From: Bacillota bacterium
GTDB taxonomy: Bacteria; Bacillota; Clostridia; Peptostreptococcales; Anaerovoracaceae
Reading direction: 5' to 3'
DNA length: 32,587 nt
Assembly (NCBI GenBank): GCA_017522185.1
Contig: JAFWZZ010000017.1
Coordinates: forward strand, 1 to 32,587
Of this stretch, positions 25,016 to 32,251 are shown one piece after another. The translations under genes and the position numbers were made by a program. The notes beneath the pieces were generated by a model that was not told the DNA's origin, ran no database searches, and saw only the letters and a list, made by a program, of their open reading frames with translations. Within the stretch, counting starts at the first letter, position 1. Every line of letters starts with the position of its first letter.

Positions 25016-26035
25016 CTACACTCTAACATCGATAACCGGAATATCAGGCAGTGCATCCTGCATCGCCTGTCTTAAGGTCTCACTGTCAAAAGTGTAACCA
25101 CTTGGTGCCCATGGATTTACCGTAATCGCCGCGATTTCAATGTTCTTCAGAACGTTCACTCTGAAGCCCTTCTTTCTCCACTGATTCCAGTCCATCGCAC
25201 TTAAGAAAATCTTTGTCGGATTCTTTAAGATGAATTTGACTCTCTTCAGCTTCTTCGGATTGATATCTGCAATTACACTGTTGGTAAACGCACCTGGAAT
25301 ATATACATATTCAGTATTATCGTCTATCTCGTCGTCAATATATCTAGCCGCGCCAAGTCCGGTCGTCAGGTCTAACTTTCTGACTTCGCCGTCCTTGCCA
25401 ATCATCATGATTTTGTCATCAAAGTTATTCTCTTCGATAAGCCTTCTGCCCTGACATTCTTCCATTTCCGGAATAGAATACAGGTTTACAATGTGTGCAG
25501 TCTCGTCCACAACCTTTTTCATGCTTCTGGAGAGAACCGCTCCTGTAGACAGGATAATCGCGTCTGACGTTTCCGGAGACGCAATGGATTTTCGGTCAAT
25601 GGCGCCATCAATCAAAATCAATTCGCAGCCATAACCAAACATTTCCTCACAGACTCTCTTGGTATCCATCGCAGCAGGCGGTCCTGCAATCTGCACGTAG
25701 CCGCTGTCTGCAACACGACAGATTAACAAATCTCCCATCGGTGTGGAAAATCTGGTTTTCTTCAGGATTTCCATACCTGCGTCTGCAAGGTCATAGAGCT
25801 GGGTTGGAACAGTTACGATTGTGTCCTGATCCAGATAAATTCTAGGTTTTTCCGTTCCGGTCACTAAGTCCTGGGATTCCCCATCTCGACCGATGGAAGT
25901 AATGCCCAAAACGATACCGTCATCCATCGCCTCTTCGATCAGGTAATTCATCGCTGTGGTTTTGCCAGCGTTCTTTGCCATACCGACGATGGACAGGGTC
26001 TTATATTTAGTTGACAGGTCGTAAAGTAGCCCCAT
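25016..26035 (-). CDS. kamB: P-loop protein, putative lysine 5,6-aminomutase reactivase subunit KamB
   Basis: This 339-aa protein opens with the nucleotide-binding loop GMAKNAGKTT (18-27). CELILIDGAIDRKS further in resembles a Walker B strand. The remainder is soluble and not similar to any enzyme I can name. In lysine-fermenting bacteria it is found with the MutS-like KamC, and the pair is thought to reactivate KamDE after cobalamin loss. It lies 73 nt after kamA, with a perfect 10-bp hairpin in between (26061-26084). The ribosome binding site is GAGGAA. Biochemical role is by analogy only. Confidence 0.8.
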   Translation of the reverse strand: MGLLYDLSTKYKTLSIVGMAKNAGKTTAMNYLIEEAMDDGIVLGITSIGRDGESQDLVTGTEKPRIYLDQDTIVTVPTQLYDLADAGMEILKKTRFSTPMGDLLICRVADSGYVQIAGPPAAMDTKRVCEEMFGYGCELILIDGAIDRKSIASPETSDAIILSTGAVLSRSMKKVVDETAHIVNLYSIPEMEECQGRRLIEENNFDDKIMMIGKDGEVRKLDLTTGLGAARYIDDEIDDNTEYVYIPGAFTNSVIADINPKKLKRVKFILKNPTKIFLSAMDWNQWRKKGFRVNVLKNIEIAAITVNPWAPSGYTFDSETLRQAMQDALPDIPVIDVRV

Positions 26036-26060
26036 TGTTTATTTCCTCATTTCATACCTA

Positions 26061-26084
26061 TAGGGAGACCGTATGGTCTCCCTA
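26061..26084 (-). other. Intercistronic hairpin kamA/kamB
   Basis: The perfect 10-bp stem TAGGGAGACC / GGTCTCCCTA has a 4-nt loop. On the minus strand it has no T-run after it (ATAGGTATG), so it is more likely a 3' stabiliser or processing site that lets kamA mRNA outlast the kamB-E part than a full terminator. Confidence 0.6.
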
Positions 26085-26108
26085 AAAATGGTGTTTTTTT
26101 AAATGTAA

Positions 26109-27368
26109 TTATTTTTCGTTTCTTTCGTGTCTTGCTAAGTTAGCAGGTTCCATGGATCTGATTTCTGGACCTTCACCTAAAGCGGAAACACCCTGATACT
26201 TGTAAGTCTTCTTACCTGTGCAGTAGTCACACTTGCAAGGAACGTCTGGTAACTGAGGTTCTGTGTAAGTAGTGATAACGCCTTCGTAGTTTCTCAGGAT
26301 TACCTTGTGTGGAGTCTGGGAAACGATGTACTGAGGCATTACTGGAGTCTTACCGCCGCCACCAGGAGCGTCAACTACGAATGTAGGTACTGCGTAACCG
26401 GAAGTATGACCTCTTAAACCTTCGATGATTTCGATACCCTTAGCAACTGTAGTTCTGAAGTGTTCGATACCGATGGACAGGTCGCACTGGTAGATGTAGT
26501 AAGGTCTTACTCTGTTCTTAACCAGCTTGTGAACCAGTACTCTCATAACGTGCTTACAATCGTTAACGCCTCTTAACAGTACGGACTGGTTACCCAGAGG
26601 AATACCAGCGTCAGCTAACTTTCTTAAACCTTCAGCAGCTGTTTCTGTTAATTCGTTTGGATGGTTGAAGTGAGTGTTTAACCAGATTGGGTGATACTTC
26701 TTCAGCATGTTAACCAGATCATCAGTGATTCTCTGAGGCATTACAACTGGAGTTCTGGAACCGATTCTTACGATTTCTACGTGAGGAATCTTTCTCAGTT
26801 CGGAGATGATGTATTCTAACATTTCGTCTTCGATACACAGAGCGTCACCACCGGATAACAGTACGTCTCTAACCTGTGGAGTCTTCTTGATGTATTCGAT
26901 ACATGCATTGATATCTTCGATGGATCTAGCACCGTCAGTTTCACCAGCTAATCTTCTTCTTGTGCAGTGTCTGCAGTACATGGAGCACTGGTCAGTTACT
27001 AAGAATAAAACTCTGTCTGGATATCTGTGAGTTAAACCAGGAGCTGGAGAGTCAGCATCTTCGTGTAATGGGTCAGCATCATCAGCTTCGGATCTGTGCA
27101 TTTCAGCTAATGTAGGAACAGCCTGCATTCTTACTGGGCAAGTTGGATCATCTGGATCCATCAGGGATGCATAGTAAGGAGTGATACCTACTCTGAAACC
27201 ACCGATAACCTTAGCGATTTCTTCTTCTTCTTCTGGAGTCAGGTTGATAACAGCCTTGATATCTTCTAATGTAGATAATCTGTTTGCTACCTGCCAATGC
27301 CAGTCATTCCACTGTTCATCTGTAACGTCTTTGAATAAAGGAATATCTTTCCAATTTCTTGCAGCCAT
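26109..27368 (-). CDS. kamA: L-lysine 2,3-aminomutase
   Basis: This is the radical SAM and PLP enzyme that converts L-lysine to L-beta-lysine, the first step of the pathway. The 4Fe-4S cysteines are C128, C132 and C135 in CSMYCRHC. The PLP lysine is K340 in APGGGGK. The C-terminal zinc cysteines are in CKCDYC (378-383). At 419 aa it matches the clostridial enzyme. The start ATG 27368 has AAGGAG upstream. A moderate promoter is at 27418-27448. Codon choice is narrow, indicating strong expression. It needs the SAM made by MetK. Confidence 0.98.
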   Translation of the reverse strand: MAARNWKDIPLFKDVTDEQWNDWHWQVANRLSTLEDIKAVINLTPEEEEEIAKVIGGFRVGITPYYASLMDPDDPTCPVRMQAVPTLAEMHRSEADDADPLHEDADSPAPGLTHRYPDRVLFLVTDQCSMYCRHCTRRRLAGETDGARSIEDINACIEYIKKTPQVRDVLLSGGDALCIEDEMLEYIISELRKIPHVEIVRIGSRTPVVMPQRITDDLVNMLKKYHPIWLNTHFNHPNELTETAAEGLRKLADAGIPLGNQSVLLRGVNDCKHVMRVLVHKLVKNRVRPYYIYQCDLSIGIEHFRTTVAKGIEIIEGLRGHTSGYAVPTFVVDAPGGGGKTPVMPQYIVSQTPHKVILRNYEGVITTYTEPQLPDVPCKCDYCTGKKTYKYQGVSALGEGPEIRSMEPANLARHERNEK

Positions 27369-27417
27369 AATGTTTTTTCTCCTTAAAAATTATTTACGGT
27401 TTTTTTATAGTTGTATG

Positions 27418-27448
27418 ATTATAATTTAACCTTAAAAAACTTGTACAA
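27418..27448 (-). promoter_or_regulatory. Possible sigma-A promoter of kamA
   Basis: On the minus strand, TATAAT (27418-27423) is perfect. The best -35 is TTGTAC (27443-27448) at 19 bp, longer than ideal. No TGAACCG palindrome is seen here, so kamA may also be read from the kdd1 promoter. Confidence 0.45.
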
Positions 27449-27463
27449 TAACTTGAATATTTG

Positions 27464-27487
27464 CCACAGCTCCTTTCGGAGCCGTGG
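27464..27487 (-). other. Hairpin between kdd1 and kamA
   Basis: CCAC-a-GCTCC / GGAGC-c-GTGG with loop TTTC forms a 9-bp stem with one mismatch. On the minus strand it is followed by CAAATATTC, not a T-run. It is therefore a weak terminator at best, or a 3' stabilising hairpin for kdd1 mRNA. Confidence 0.55.
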
Positions 27488-27527
27488 ACTTGAAAGTTTT
27501 TATATGTATGAGATAGTTAATTACTAA

Positions 27528-28559
27528 TTATGCATACATTTCCTGGAATAATTTTCTTAAACCTTCGTGTTCTCTCAGGCACTGCAGAGTGATTTCTGCG
27601 TGACCCTTAGTGTAACCGTTACCAACCATCATTGTAACGTCTTTACCAACACCTTCAGCACCTAATGCAGCCTTTGTGAAGGAAGTAGCCATGGAGAAGA
27701 AGTATACCAGACCATCATCCTTACAAGCTAAGATAGAAGCCATTTCAGTGTTTTCGATGTTTACACAGTTGATTACGATATCAGCTAATTCACCGTCTGT
27801 TAATTCGGAAATCTTGTTGTACAGACCAACAGCATCTGTAGCGTCGAATGCGAAGTATTCGTCAGCTAAATCTAAGTTTCTAGCTCTAGCTTCGGACTTA
27901 GGGGAACCAGCAACGCAGATAACCTTACCAGTTACGCCAGCTCTCTTCTTTGCTTCGTATAAGCACAGCAGACCGGACTTACCGCCGCCACCGATAACTA
28001 CTACAGTATCGCCAGGCTTAACCAGCTTAGCTGTCTGTGCAGGAGCACCAGCAACGTCTAATGCGGATAATGCTAAACCTTCTTCCATATCTTCTGGTAA
28101 CTTAGCGTAGATACCGGACTGGAATAAGATAGCCTGACCCTTAATGTCAACCTGGTCGATTTCAGGTCTTACTTCTAAGATTTCTTCGATTACTAATGGT
28201 GTCAGGGACAGGGATACTAATGTAGCAATCTTGTCACCAACCTGTAAGTCACCAACGTAGTTTTCGCCGACTTCCTTAACAGTACCGATCAGCATACCGC
28301 CGGAACCTGTCCAAGGGTTCTTATGCTTACCAGCTTTTGCAACGATGCCTAACATAGTCTTCTTGATTTCTTCGATATCGCCGCCAGCTCTTCTTTCGAT
28401 TTCAGTGAAAGAAGCGGAGTCGATGTTCAGAGTCTTAACATCAATCAGAACTTCGTTGTCATAAATTTCCATAGTGTTATCGATTACGTCAGCTGGCTGT
28501 GGTAAAACGCCTTTTGGTTCGATAACTCTGTGTGTTCCGTAAGGGCATCCTTTTTTCAT
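27528..28559 (-). CDS. kdd: L-erythro-3,5-diaminohexanoate dehydrogenase, copy 1
   Basis: Kdd oxidises 3,5-diaminohexanoate to 5-amino-3-oxohexanoate, releasing ammonia. The 343-aa protein has family sequence throughout (EPKGVLPQPAD at 14-24) and the dinucleotide loop GGGGKSG (190-196). After the second Rossmann strand it reads VICVAGSPKSEAR, with no acidic residue at the strand end, a pattern that can fit NADP. I start at ATG 28559, 9 nt after AGGAGG. The ATG at 28568 abuts the Shine-Dalgarno and cannot use it. It has its own promoter (28637-28665) and an upstream palindrome (28713-28730). A close paralog lies just upstream. Confidence 0.94.
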   Translation of the reverse strand: MKKGCPYGTHRVIEPKGVLPQPADVIDNTMEIYDNEVLIDVKTLNIDSASFTEIERRAGGDIEEIKKTMLGIVAKAGKHKNPWTGSGGMLIGTVKEVGENYVGDLQVGDKIATLVSLSLTPLVIEEILEVRPEIDQVDIKGQAILFQSGIYAKLPEDMEEGLALSALDVAGAPAQTAKLVKPGDTVVVIGGGGKSGLLCLYEAKKRAGVTGKVICVAGSPKSEARARNLDLADEYFAFDATDAVGLYNKISELTDGELADIVINCVNIENTEMASILACKDDGLVYFFSMATSFTKAALGAEGVGKDVTMMVGNGYTKGHAEITLQCLREHEGLRKLFQEMYA

Positions 28560-28636
28560 AATAATCATCCTCCTAAGAATATAAAAACTTTTAAATTATA
28601 TGCCATTATGACAAGGCATAATTATTTACTATATTC

Positions 28637-28665
28637 ATTATAGTCCAGCCATACTTTGGTGTCCA
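28637..28665 (-). promoter_or_regulatory. Sigma-A promoter of kdd1
   Basis: On the minus strand, TGGACA (28660-28665) and TATAAT (28637-28642) are 17 bp apart. The predicted start (~28630) places the palindrome at 28713-28730 about 91 bp upstream. No GG-N10-GC sigma-54 element is present. Confidence 0.75.
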
Positions 28666-28753
28666 CCTTTTCTACTTTCGGCCTTGGAAAATCTTGGGTT
28701 TTTCAAGGCTTTTGAACCGAAAACGGTTCAGTTTCCAAGGGTGACGCCAAAGT
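28653..28753. repeat. Nested inverted repeats around the kdd1 operator
   Basis: Outer arms ACTTTGGTGTCCACC (28653-28667) and GGGTGACGCCAAAGT (28739-28753) pair with one wobble and one bulge. Inside are CCTTGGAAA (28682-28690) and TTTCCAAGG (28732-28740), perfect over 9 bp, and a local hairpin at 28681-28709. The left outer arm contains the kdd1 -35. Confidence 0.6.
28713..28730. promoter_or_regulatory. Palindromic operator TGAACCG-N4-CGGTTCA, kdd1 copy
   Basis: This 18-bp site (TGAACCGAAAACGGTTCA) has perfect 7-bp arms. It is the exact reverse complement of the site at 29968-29985. It ends 47 bp before the kdd1 -35. It is the likely binding site of the Fis-type HTH regulator encoded at 30023-32089. 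Confidence 0.75.
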
Positions 28754-28789
28754 CCTGCTGTCTATATCATAGTTTGTGTTGGGTTCAAA

Positions 28790-29836
28790 TTAAGCGTACA
28801 GTTCAGCGAACAGCTTCATGATTCTTTCGTCTTCTCTCAGAACAGCCAGAGCTGCTTCAGCGTGACCCTTTGTATAGCCGTTACCAACCATCATGTTAAC
28901 GTCCTTACCAACACCTTCAGCACCTAATGCAGCCTTTGTGAAGGAAGTAGCCATGGAGAAGAAGTATACCAGACCTTCATCCTTACATGCTAAGATGGAA
29001 GCCATTTCAGTGTTAGGAATGTTAACTACGTTGATTACAACGTCAGCTAACTTACCATCTGTTAAGTCCATGATTTCGTTGTACATGCCAACAGCATCTG
29101 TAGCGTTTGCTACTAAGTATTCGTCAGCGCACTTTACGGACATAGCTCTGTTGATGGACTTCTTGAAGCCGTCTACACAGATAACCTTACCGTTAACGCC
29201 AACCTGCTTTTTAGCCTGCCAGCAGCACAGGATACCGGACTTGCCGCCGCCACCCATGATAACTACTGTATCGCCAGGCTTACAGATCTTAGCAGTCTGT
29301 GCAGGAGCACCAGCAACGTCCAGTACGGACAGAGCTAATTCCTTTGGCATATCCTTAGGCAGGATACCGTACAGACCGGACTGGAATAAGATAGCTTCAC
29401 CCTTTACGTCAACCTGGTCGATTTCAGGTCTGATTTCCTTGATTTCTTCTAACTTTAATGGAGTCAGGGACAGGGATACTAATGTAGCAATCTTATCGCC
29501 TACTCTTAATTCACCTTCATAGTTAGGGCCAACTTCCTTAACCTTACCGATCAGCATACCGCCGGAACCAGTCCATGGATTCTTGTGCTTACCAGTAGTT
29601 TCAACGATGTTCATGATGATCTTCTTGATTTCTTCGATGTCACCGTTTGCTCTTCTTTCGATTTCAGTGAAAGAAGCGGAGTCGATGTTCAGAGTATGAA
29701 CGTCGATCAGAACTTCGTTGTCATAGATTTCCATTGTGTTGTCGATCTTGTCCGCTGGCTGTGGTAAAACGCCCTTTGGTTCAAGAACTCTGTGGATACC
29801 TAAAGGATGGCCTGGTTTGTAATCTCTTGTAATCAT
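28790..29836 (-). CDS. kdd: L-erythro-3,5-diaminohexanoate dehydrogenase, copy 2
   Basis: This is a 348-aa paralog of the neighbouring kdd1, near-identical over most of its length, including EPKGVLPQPAD, NPWTGSGGMLIG, GGGGKSG and FFSMATSFTKAALGAEGVGKDV. The two differ most after the second Rossmann strand, where this one reads VICVDGFKKSINR. Its Asp (about 222) would suit NAD. I start at ATG 29836, preceded by AGGAGGACAAACAAAA. A longer in-frame start at 29914 runs through the promoter. It has its own promoter (29894-29922) and the upstream palindrome. Having two tuned copies suggests separate use of NAD and NADP or different conditions. Confidence 0.93.
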   Translation of the reverse strand: MITRDYKPGHPLGIHRVLEPKGVLPQPADKIDNTMEIYDNEVLIDVHTLNIDSASFTEIERRANGDIEEIKKIIMNIVETTGKHKNPWTGSGGMLIGKVKEVGPNYEGELRVGDKIATLVSLSLTPLKLEEIKEIRPEIDQVDVKGEAILFQSGLYGILPKDMPKELALSVLDVAGAPAQTAKICKPGDTVVIMGGGGKSGILCCWQAKKQVGVNGKVICVDGFKKSINRAMSVKCADEYLVANATDAVGMYNEIMDLTDGKLADVVINVVNIPNTEMASILACKDEGLVYFFSMATSFTKAALGAEGVGKDVNMMVGNGYTKGHAEAALAVLREDERIMKLFAELYA

Positions 29837-29893
29837 TTTTGTTTGTCCTCCTAAAAAAATATATAATACTTTTAATTTACTCTTAACATTGAC

Positions 29894-29922
29894 ATTATAA
29901 TGCAAAAATTCCAATCATGCAA
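29894..29922 (-). promoter_or_regulatory. Sigma-A promoter of kdd2
   Basis: On the minus strand, TTGCAT (29917-29922) and TATAAT (29894-29899) are 17 bp apart. The predicted start is ~29887, and the palindrome at 29968-29985 is centred about 90 bp upstream, nearly the same geometry as at kdd1. Confidence 0.8.
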
Positions 29923-29967
29923 GAACCCATTATTTCCAATGTGTCCGCCAATTATTATTTTGCCTTT

Positions 29968-29985
29968 TGAACCGTTTTCGGTTCA
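29968..29985. promoter_or_regulatory. Palindromic operator TGAACCG-N4-CGGTTCA, kdd2 copy
   Basis: TGAACCGTTTTCGGTTCA has perfect 7-bp arms. It lies 45 bp beyond the kdd2 -35 and 37 bp from the regulator stop. It is the same 18 bases as the kdd1 site in opposite orientation. Confidence 0.75.
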
Positions 29986-30022
29986 TCTGTCATTTTATCG
30001 AAACCGGATAGCCTCAAAAGGA

Positions 30023-32089
30023 TTAAATCTGGTATTTCTTCTTCTTCCGCACCAGCTGGGTCTGGCTGATACCGATAGCCTTTGCAACCTTTCTCGTGGA
30101 CCCGTATTTCTCGCAGGCATGACGGATAATATTCTTTTCAAAATTGTCCACCATCATCTCCAGATCCATGACTTTGCCGTCCGCATCGGGCAGTGCACCG
30201 AAATCCATAGATGCCCCCTCAAAGACCTCCGTATGCAGCTCCCGCATCACATCCAGCAGCGTAATACGCTCACCCTTGGCCGAAATCATCAGCCGCTGCA
30301 CCACATTTTCCAGCTCTCTGATGTTGCCCGGCCAGTCGCACTGTTTCAGATATTCCACTGCATCCGGATCCATGATTCTGTGTATTTGGAATTTTTCGTT
30401 ATACTGACGCAGGAAGTGTTCGACCAGAGCGCCGATGTCCCCACTTCTCTCCTTCAGGTTCGGCACTTTGATGCTGACCACGTTGAGACGGTAATACAGG
30501 TCTCTCCGGAAGGCGCCTTCTTCCACCACAGTCTCCAAATCCCGTTCCGTACTGGAAACGATGCGCACGTTGGTTTTTACCGGCTCCGTGCCACCCGTTC
30601 TGTAGAACTCGCCGTCCTGAATGACCCGCAGCAGCTTCGCCTGCATGTCAGGCTGCAATCCGCTGATTTCATCTAACATCAGGACTCCGTTATCCGCCAG
30701 TTCGAAATAGCCCTTGCGCTTTTCTCCATTTGCATCGGGCTCTTCCCGCCCAAAGAACACCTGCTCGATGTCATCGGACGCAATGGAGGCGCAGTTGACT
30801 TTGATAAACGGGTGCATCTTCCGGTTGCTGTTTTTGTGGATGATGTCTGCAATTTTGGTCTTGCCGACGCCGGTATCTCCGGTGATCAAAACGTTACAGT
30901 CGTACTTCGATACGGTCAGAACTTCATCCAGCACCGATGCCATGGCCCGGCTCTCGCAGACAAATTCGTCCAGCATGGTCTTACGCTGTCCGGAAGCCTC
31001 CATAAGTCTGGTTTTACGGTTAATCGGATAAGCCGGATTGTCCTCCATCTGCCTGCTGGCCAGGCGGGCCTTCTCCAGATATGGAATCATGTCTTTGATG
31101 ATCTCGATGTCGAACTGCTCGTAGGCCTCCAGGTAACCGTCAGCACAACGGATGTCCAGCTGCTTGGAGATGGATTCTGTGATATATAAAGCGATGTTGT
31201 AATTGTTAATCAGGTTGGCGAAAACTACAGTGCCGCCGCTTTTGGCCGCCAGAATGTTAATGGTCTCCGCCCCTGGAATATCAGCGCAGTTGATGGACAG
31301 GTCGAAAGCCGAGCGCGCATTCAGGTTTTCCAGACACTCCATCGGCTTCAGGATATCGCCGTAGTGCACTTCGTTAAAAGTCTTCGCGATCAGTTCGTTC
31401 ATGGATCTGCCCTGGAGCACCATGTCCGTGTTTTTATCCAGCAGACAGACCACCTGGGCGTCCTCCCTCGCTACCTTTCGTACGGCACAGCCGAACAAAA
31501 GATTAGACAGCAGATTGTTTCCCACGATCAAAAACTTCTTCTTACCAACCGCAGTGTTGGTCACACGATACAAGGTTCCGGATTCGTTAAAGGCAAAGAG
31601 CAACAGATTGATGGGAACACCTTCCGGTTTTCTGACCAGAGGCACTTCGTTATACAGAATGGCATAGCCTTCCACCTCAATCTGCCCAAAAGCCCTGTCG
31701 ATGGAAACGATATTGTTAATATAAATCGGCACGGACGCCAGGGATGCATTGCATACCACTTCTTCGCCGGGCTGAAAGCCTTTGCTGTTATCGTATTCCT
31801 TCCCGATTTCCGATACGGTCCCGTAGAACAGGCCTCCGGTATCTGTTACAGGATTATGCAGTTTTCCGCGTCTTATGACGATGTCCATGATTTTTTGTTT
31901 GATACGCTGGTCATTATCATTGGATTCCATGCAGATCTGCTTGAAACTGGTGCCCTCCACGTGGATTCTTTTGATGTCCACGCGGATTTCCTGGGGCATG
32001 ATGGTTCTGGTGTTGTCCAGCCGCCATGCTGAGGTCGGGAGCACATGCTGCGGCTCCAAAACGCGATTCATTCCATAGCTCTGTTTCAT
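30023..32089 (-). CDS. Kdd-like sensor domain fused to AAA+ and Fis-HTH transcription regulator
   Basis: This 688-aa protein has three parts. Residues 1-~345 align along their whole length with Kdd: NRVLEPQHVLP, KLHNPVTDTGGLFYGTVSEIG, QIEVEGYAILYNE and LSINCADI match the enzyme's counterparts. The dinucleotide loop GGGGKSG has become GNNLLSN (190-196), so catalysis is unlikely. Residues ~365-610 are the AAA+ domain: Walker A GDTGVGKT (404-411), Walker B LMLDEIS (481-487), arginine fingers in FRRDLYYRLN (527-536). The GAFTGA loop that contacts sigma-54 is missing: FFGREEPDANGEKRKGYFELA (446-466, cited in part) replaces it. Residues ~650-688 are a Fis-type HTH (GSTRKVAKAIGISQTQLVRKKKKY). It probably senses 3,5-diaminohexanoate or a related compound and controls kdd, kal and itself. 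Confidence 0.9.
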   Translation of the reverse strand: MKQSYGMNRVLEPQHVLPTSAWRLDNTRTIMPQEIRVDIKRIHVEGTSFKQICMESNDNDQRIKQKIMDIVIRRGKLHNPVTDTGGLFYGTVSEIGKEYDNSKGFQPGEEVVCNASLASVPIYINNIVSIDRAFGQIEVEGYAILYNEVPLVRKPEGVPINLLLFAFNESGTLYRVTNTAVGKKKFLIVGNNLLSNLLFGCAVRKVAREDAQVVCLLDKNTDMVLQGRSMNELIAKTFNEVHYGDILKPMECLENLNARSAFDLSINCADIPGAETINILAAKSGGTVVFANLINNYNIALYITESISKQLDIRCADGYLEAYEQFDIEIIKDMIPYLEKARLASRQMEDNPAYPINRKTRLMEASGQRKTMLDEFVCESRAMASVLDEVLTVSKYDCNVLITGDTGVGKTKIADIIHKNSNRKMHPFIKVNCASIASDDIEQVFFGREEPDANGEKRKGYFELADNGVLMLDEISGLQPDMQAKLLRVIQDGEFYRTGGTEPVKTNVRIVSSTERDLETVVEEGAFRRDLYYRLNVVSIKVPNLKERSGDIGALVEHFLRQYNEKFQIHRIMDPDAVEYLKQCDWPGNIRELENVVQRLMISAKGERITLLDVMRELHTEVFEGASMDFGALPDADGKVMDLEMMVDNFEKNIIRHACEKYGSTRKVAKAIGISQTQLVRKKKKYQI

Positions 32090-32112
32090 AATCGTTTCAC
32101 TCCTTTGGAGAC

Positions 32113-32130
32113 TGAACCAGATTCGGTTCG
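32113..32130. promoter_or_regulatory. Palindromic operator, regulator/kal copy
   Basis: TGAACCAGATTCGGTTCG is a near-match to the kdd sites, with arms GAACC/GGTTC intact. It is centred about 95 bp before the predicted kal start and about 18 bp after the predicted start of the regulator's own transcript. It could thus activate kal and repress the regulator. Confidence 0.6.
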
Positions 32131-32138
32131 CCCCTTCG

Positions 32139-32158
32139 TTGGTTCAATGATAAACCAA
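32139..32158. promoter_or_regulatory. Second inverted repeat and half-site near the regulator -10
   Basis: TTGGTT (32139-32144) and AACCAA (32153-32158) are inverted arms 8 bp apart. The stretch TGGTTCA (32140-32146) is a half-site of the operator. It overlaps the regulator's predicted start and -10. Confidence 0.4.
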
Positions 32159-32175
32159 GCCGATGTTTTTTGCAA
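32147..32175 (-). promoter_or_regulatory. Sigma-A type promoter of the regulator gene
   Basis: On the minus strand, TTGCAA (32170-32175) and TATCAT (32147-32152) are 17 bp apart. Transcription would start near 32140, just before the operator at 32113-32130. The ribosome binding site AAAGGAG follows. Confidence 0.55.
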
Positions 32176-32181
32176 TTGTTA

Positions 32182-32210
32182 TTTACATATTTAGAATATG
32201 GGAGTATACT
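32182..32210 (+). promoter_or_regulatory. Sigma-A type promoter of kal
   Basis: TTTACA (32182-32187) and TATACT (32205-32210) are 17 bp apart. The palindrome AATTGTACAATT (32221-32232) lies just after the predicted start and could be a further operator. Confidence 0.65.
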
Positions 32211-32251
32211 TGTGTTATAAAATTGTACAATTGAAAAGGAGAATTAGACCG

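Noticed and set aside
28561-32251. Sigma-54 -24/-12 promoters for kdd1, kdd2 and kal
   Set aside because: I looked for GG-N10-GC with TGGCAC/TTGC context in these intergenic regions and found none in place. Sigma-A hexamers fit better.
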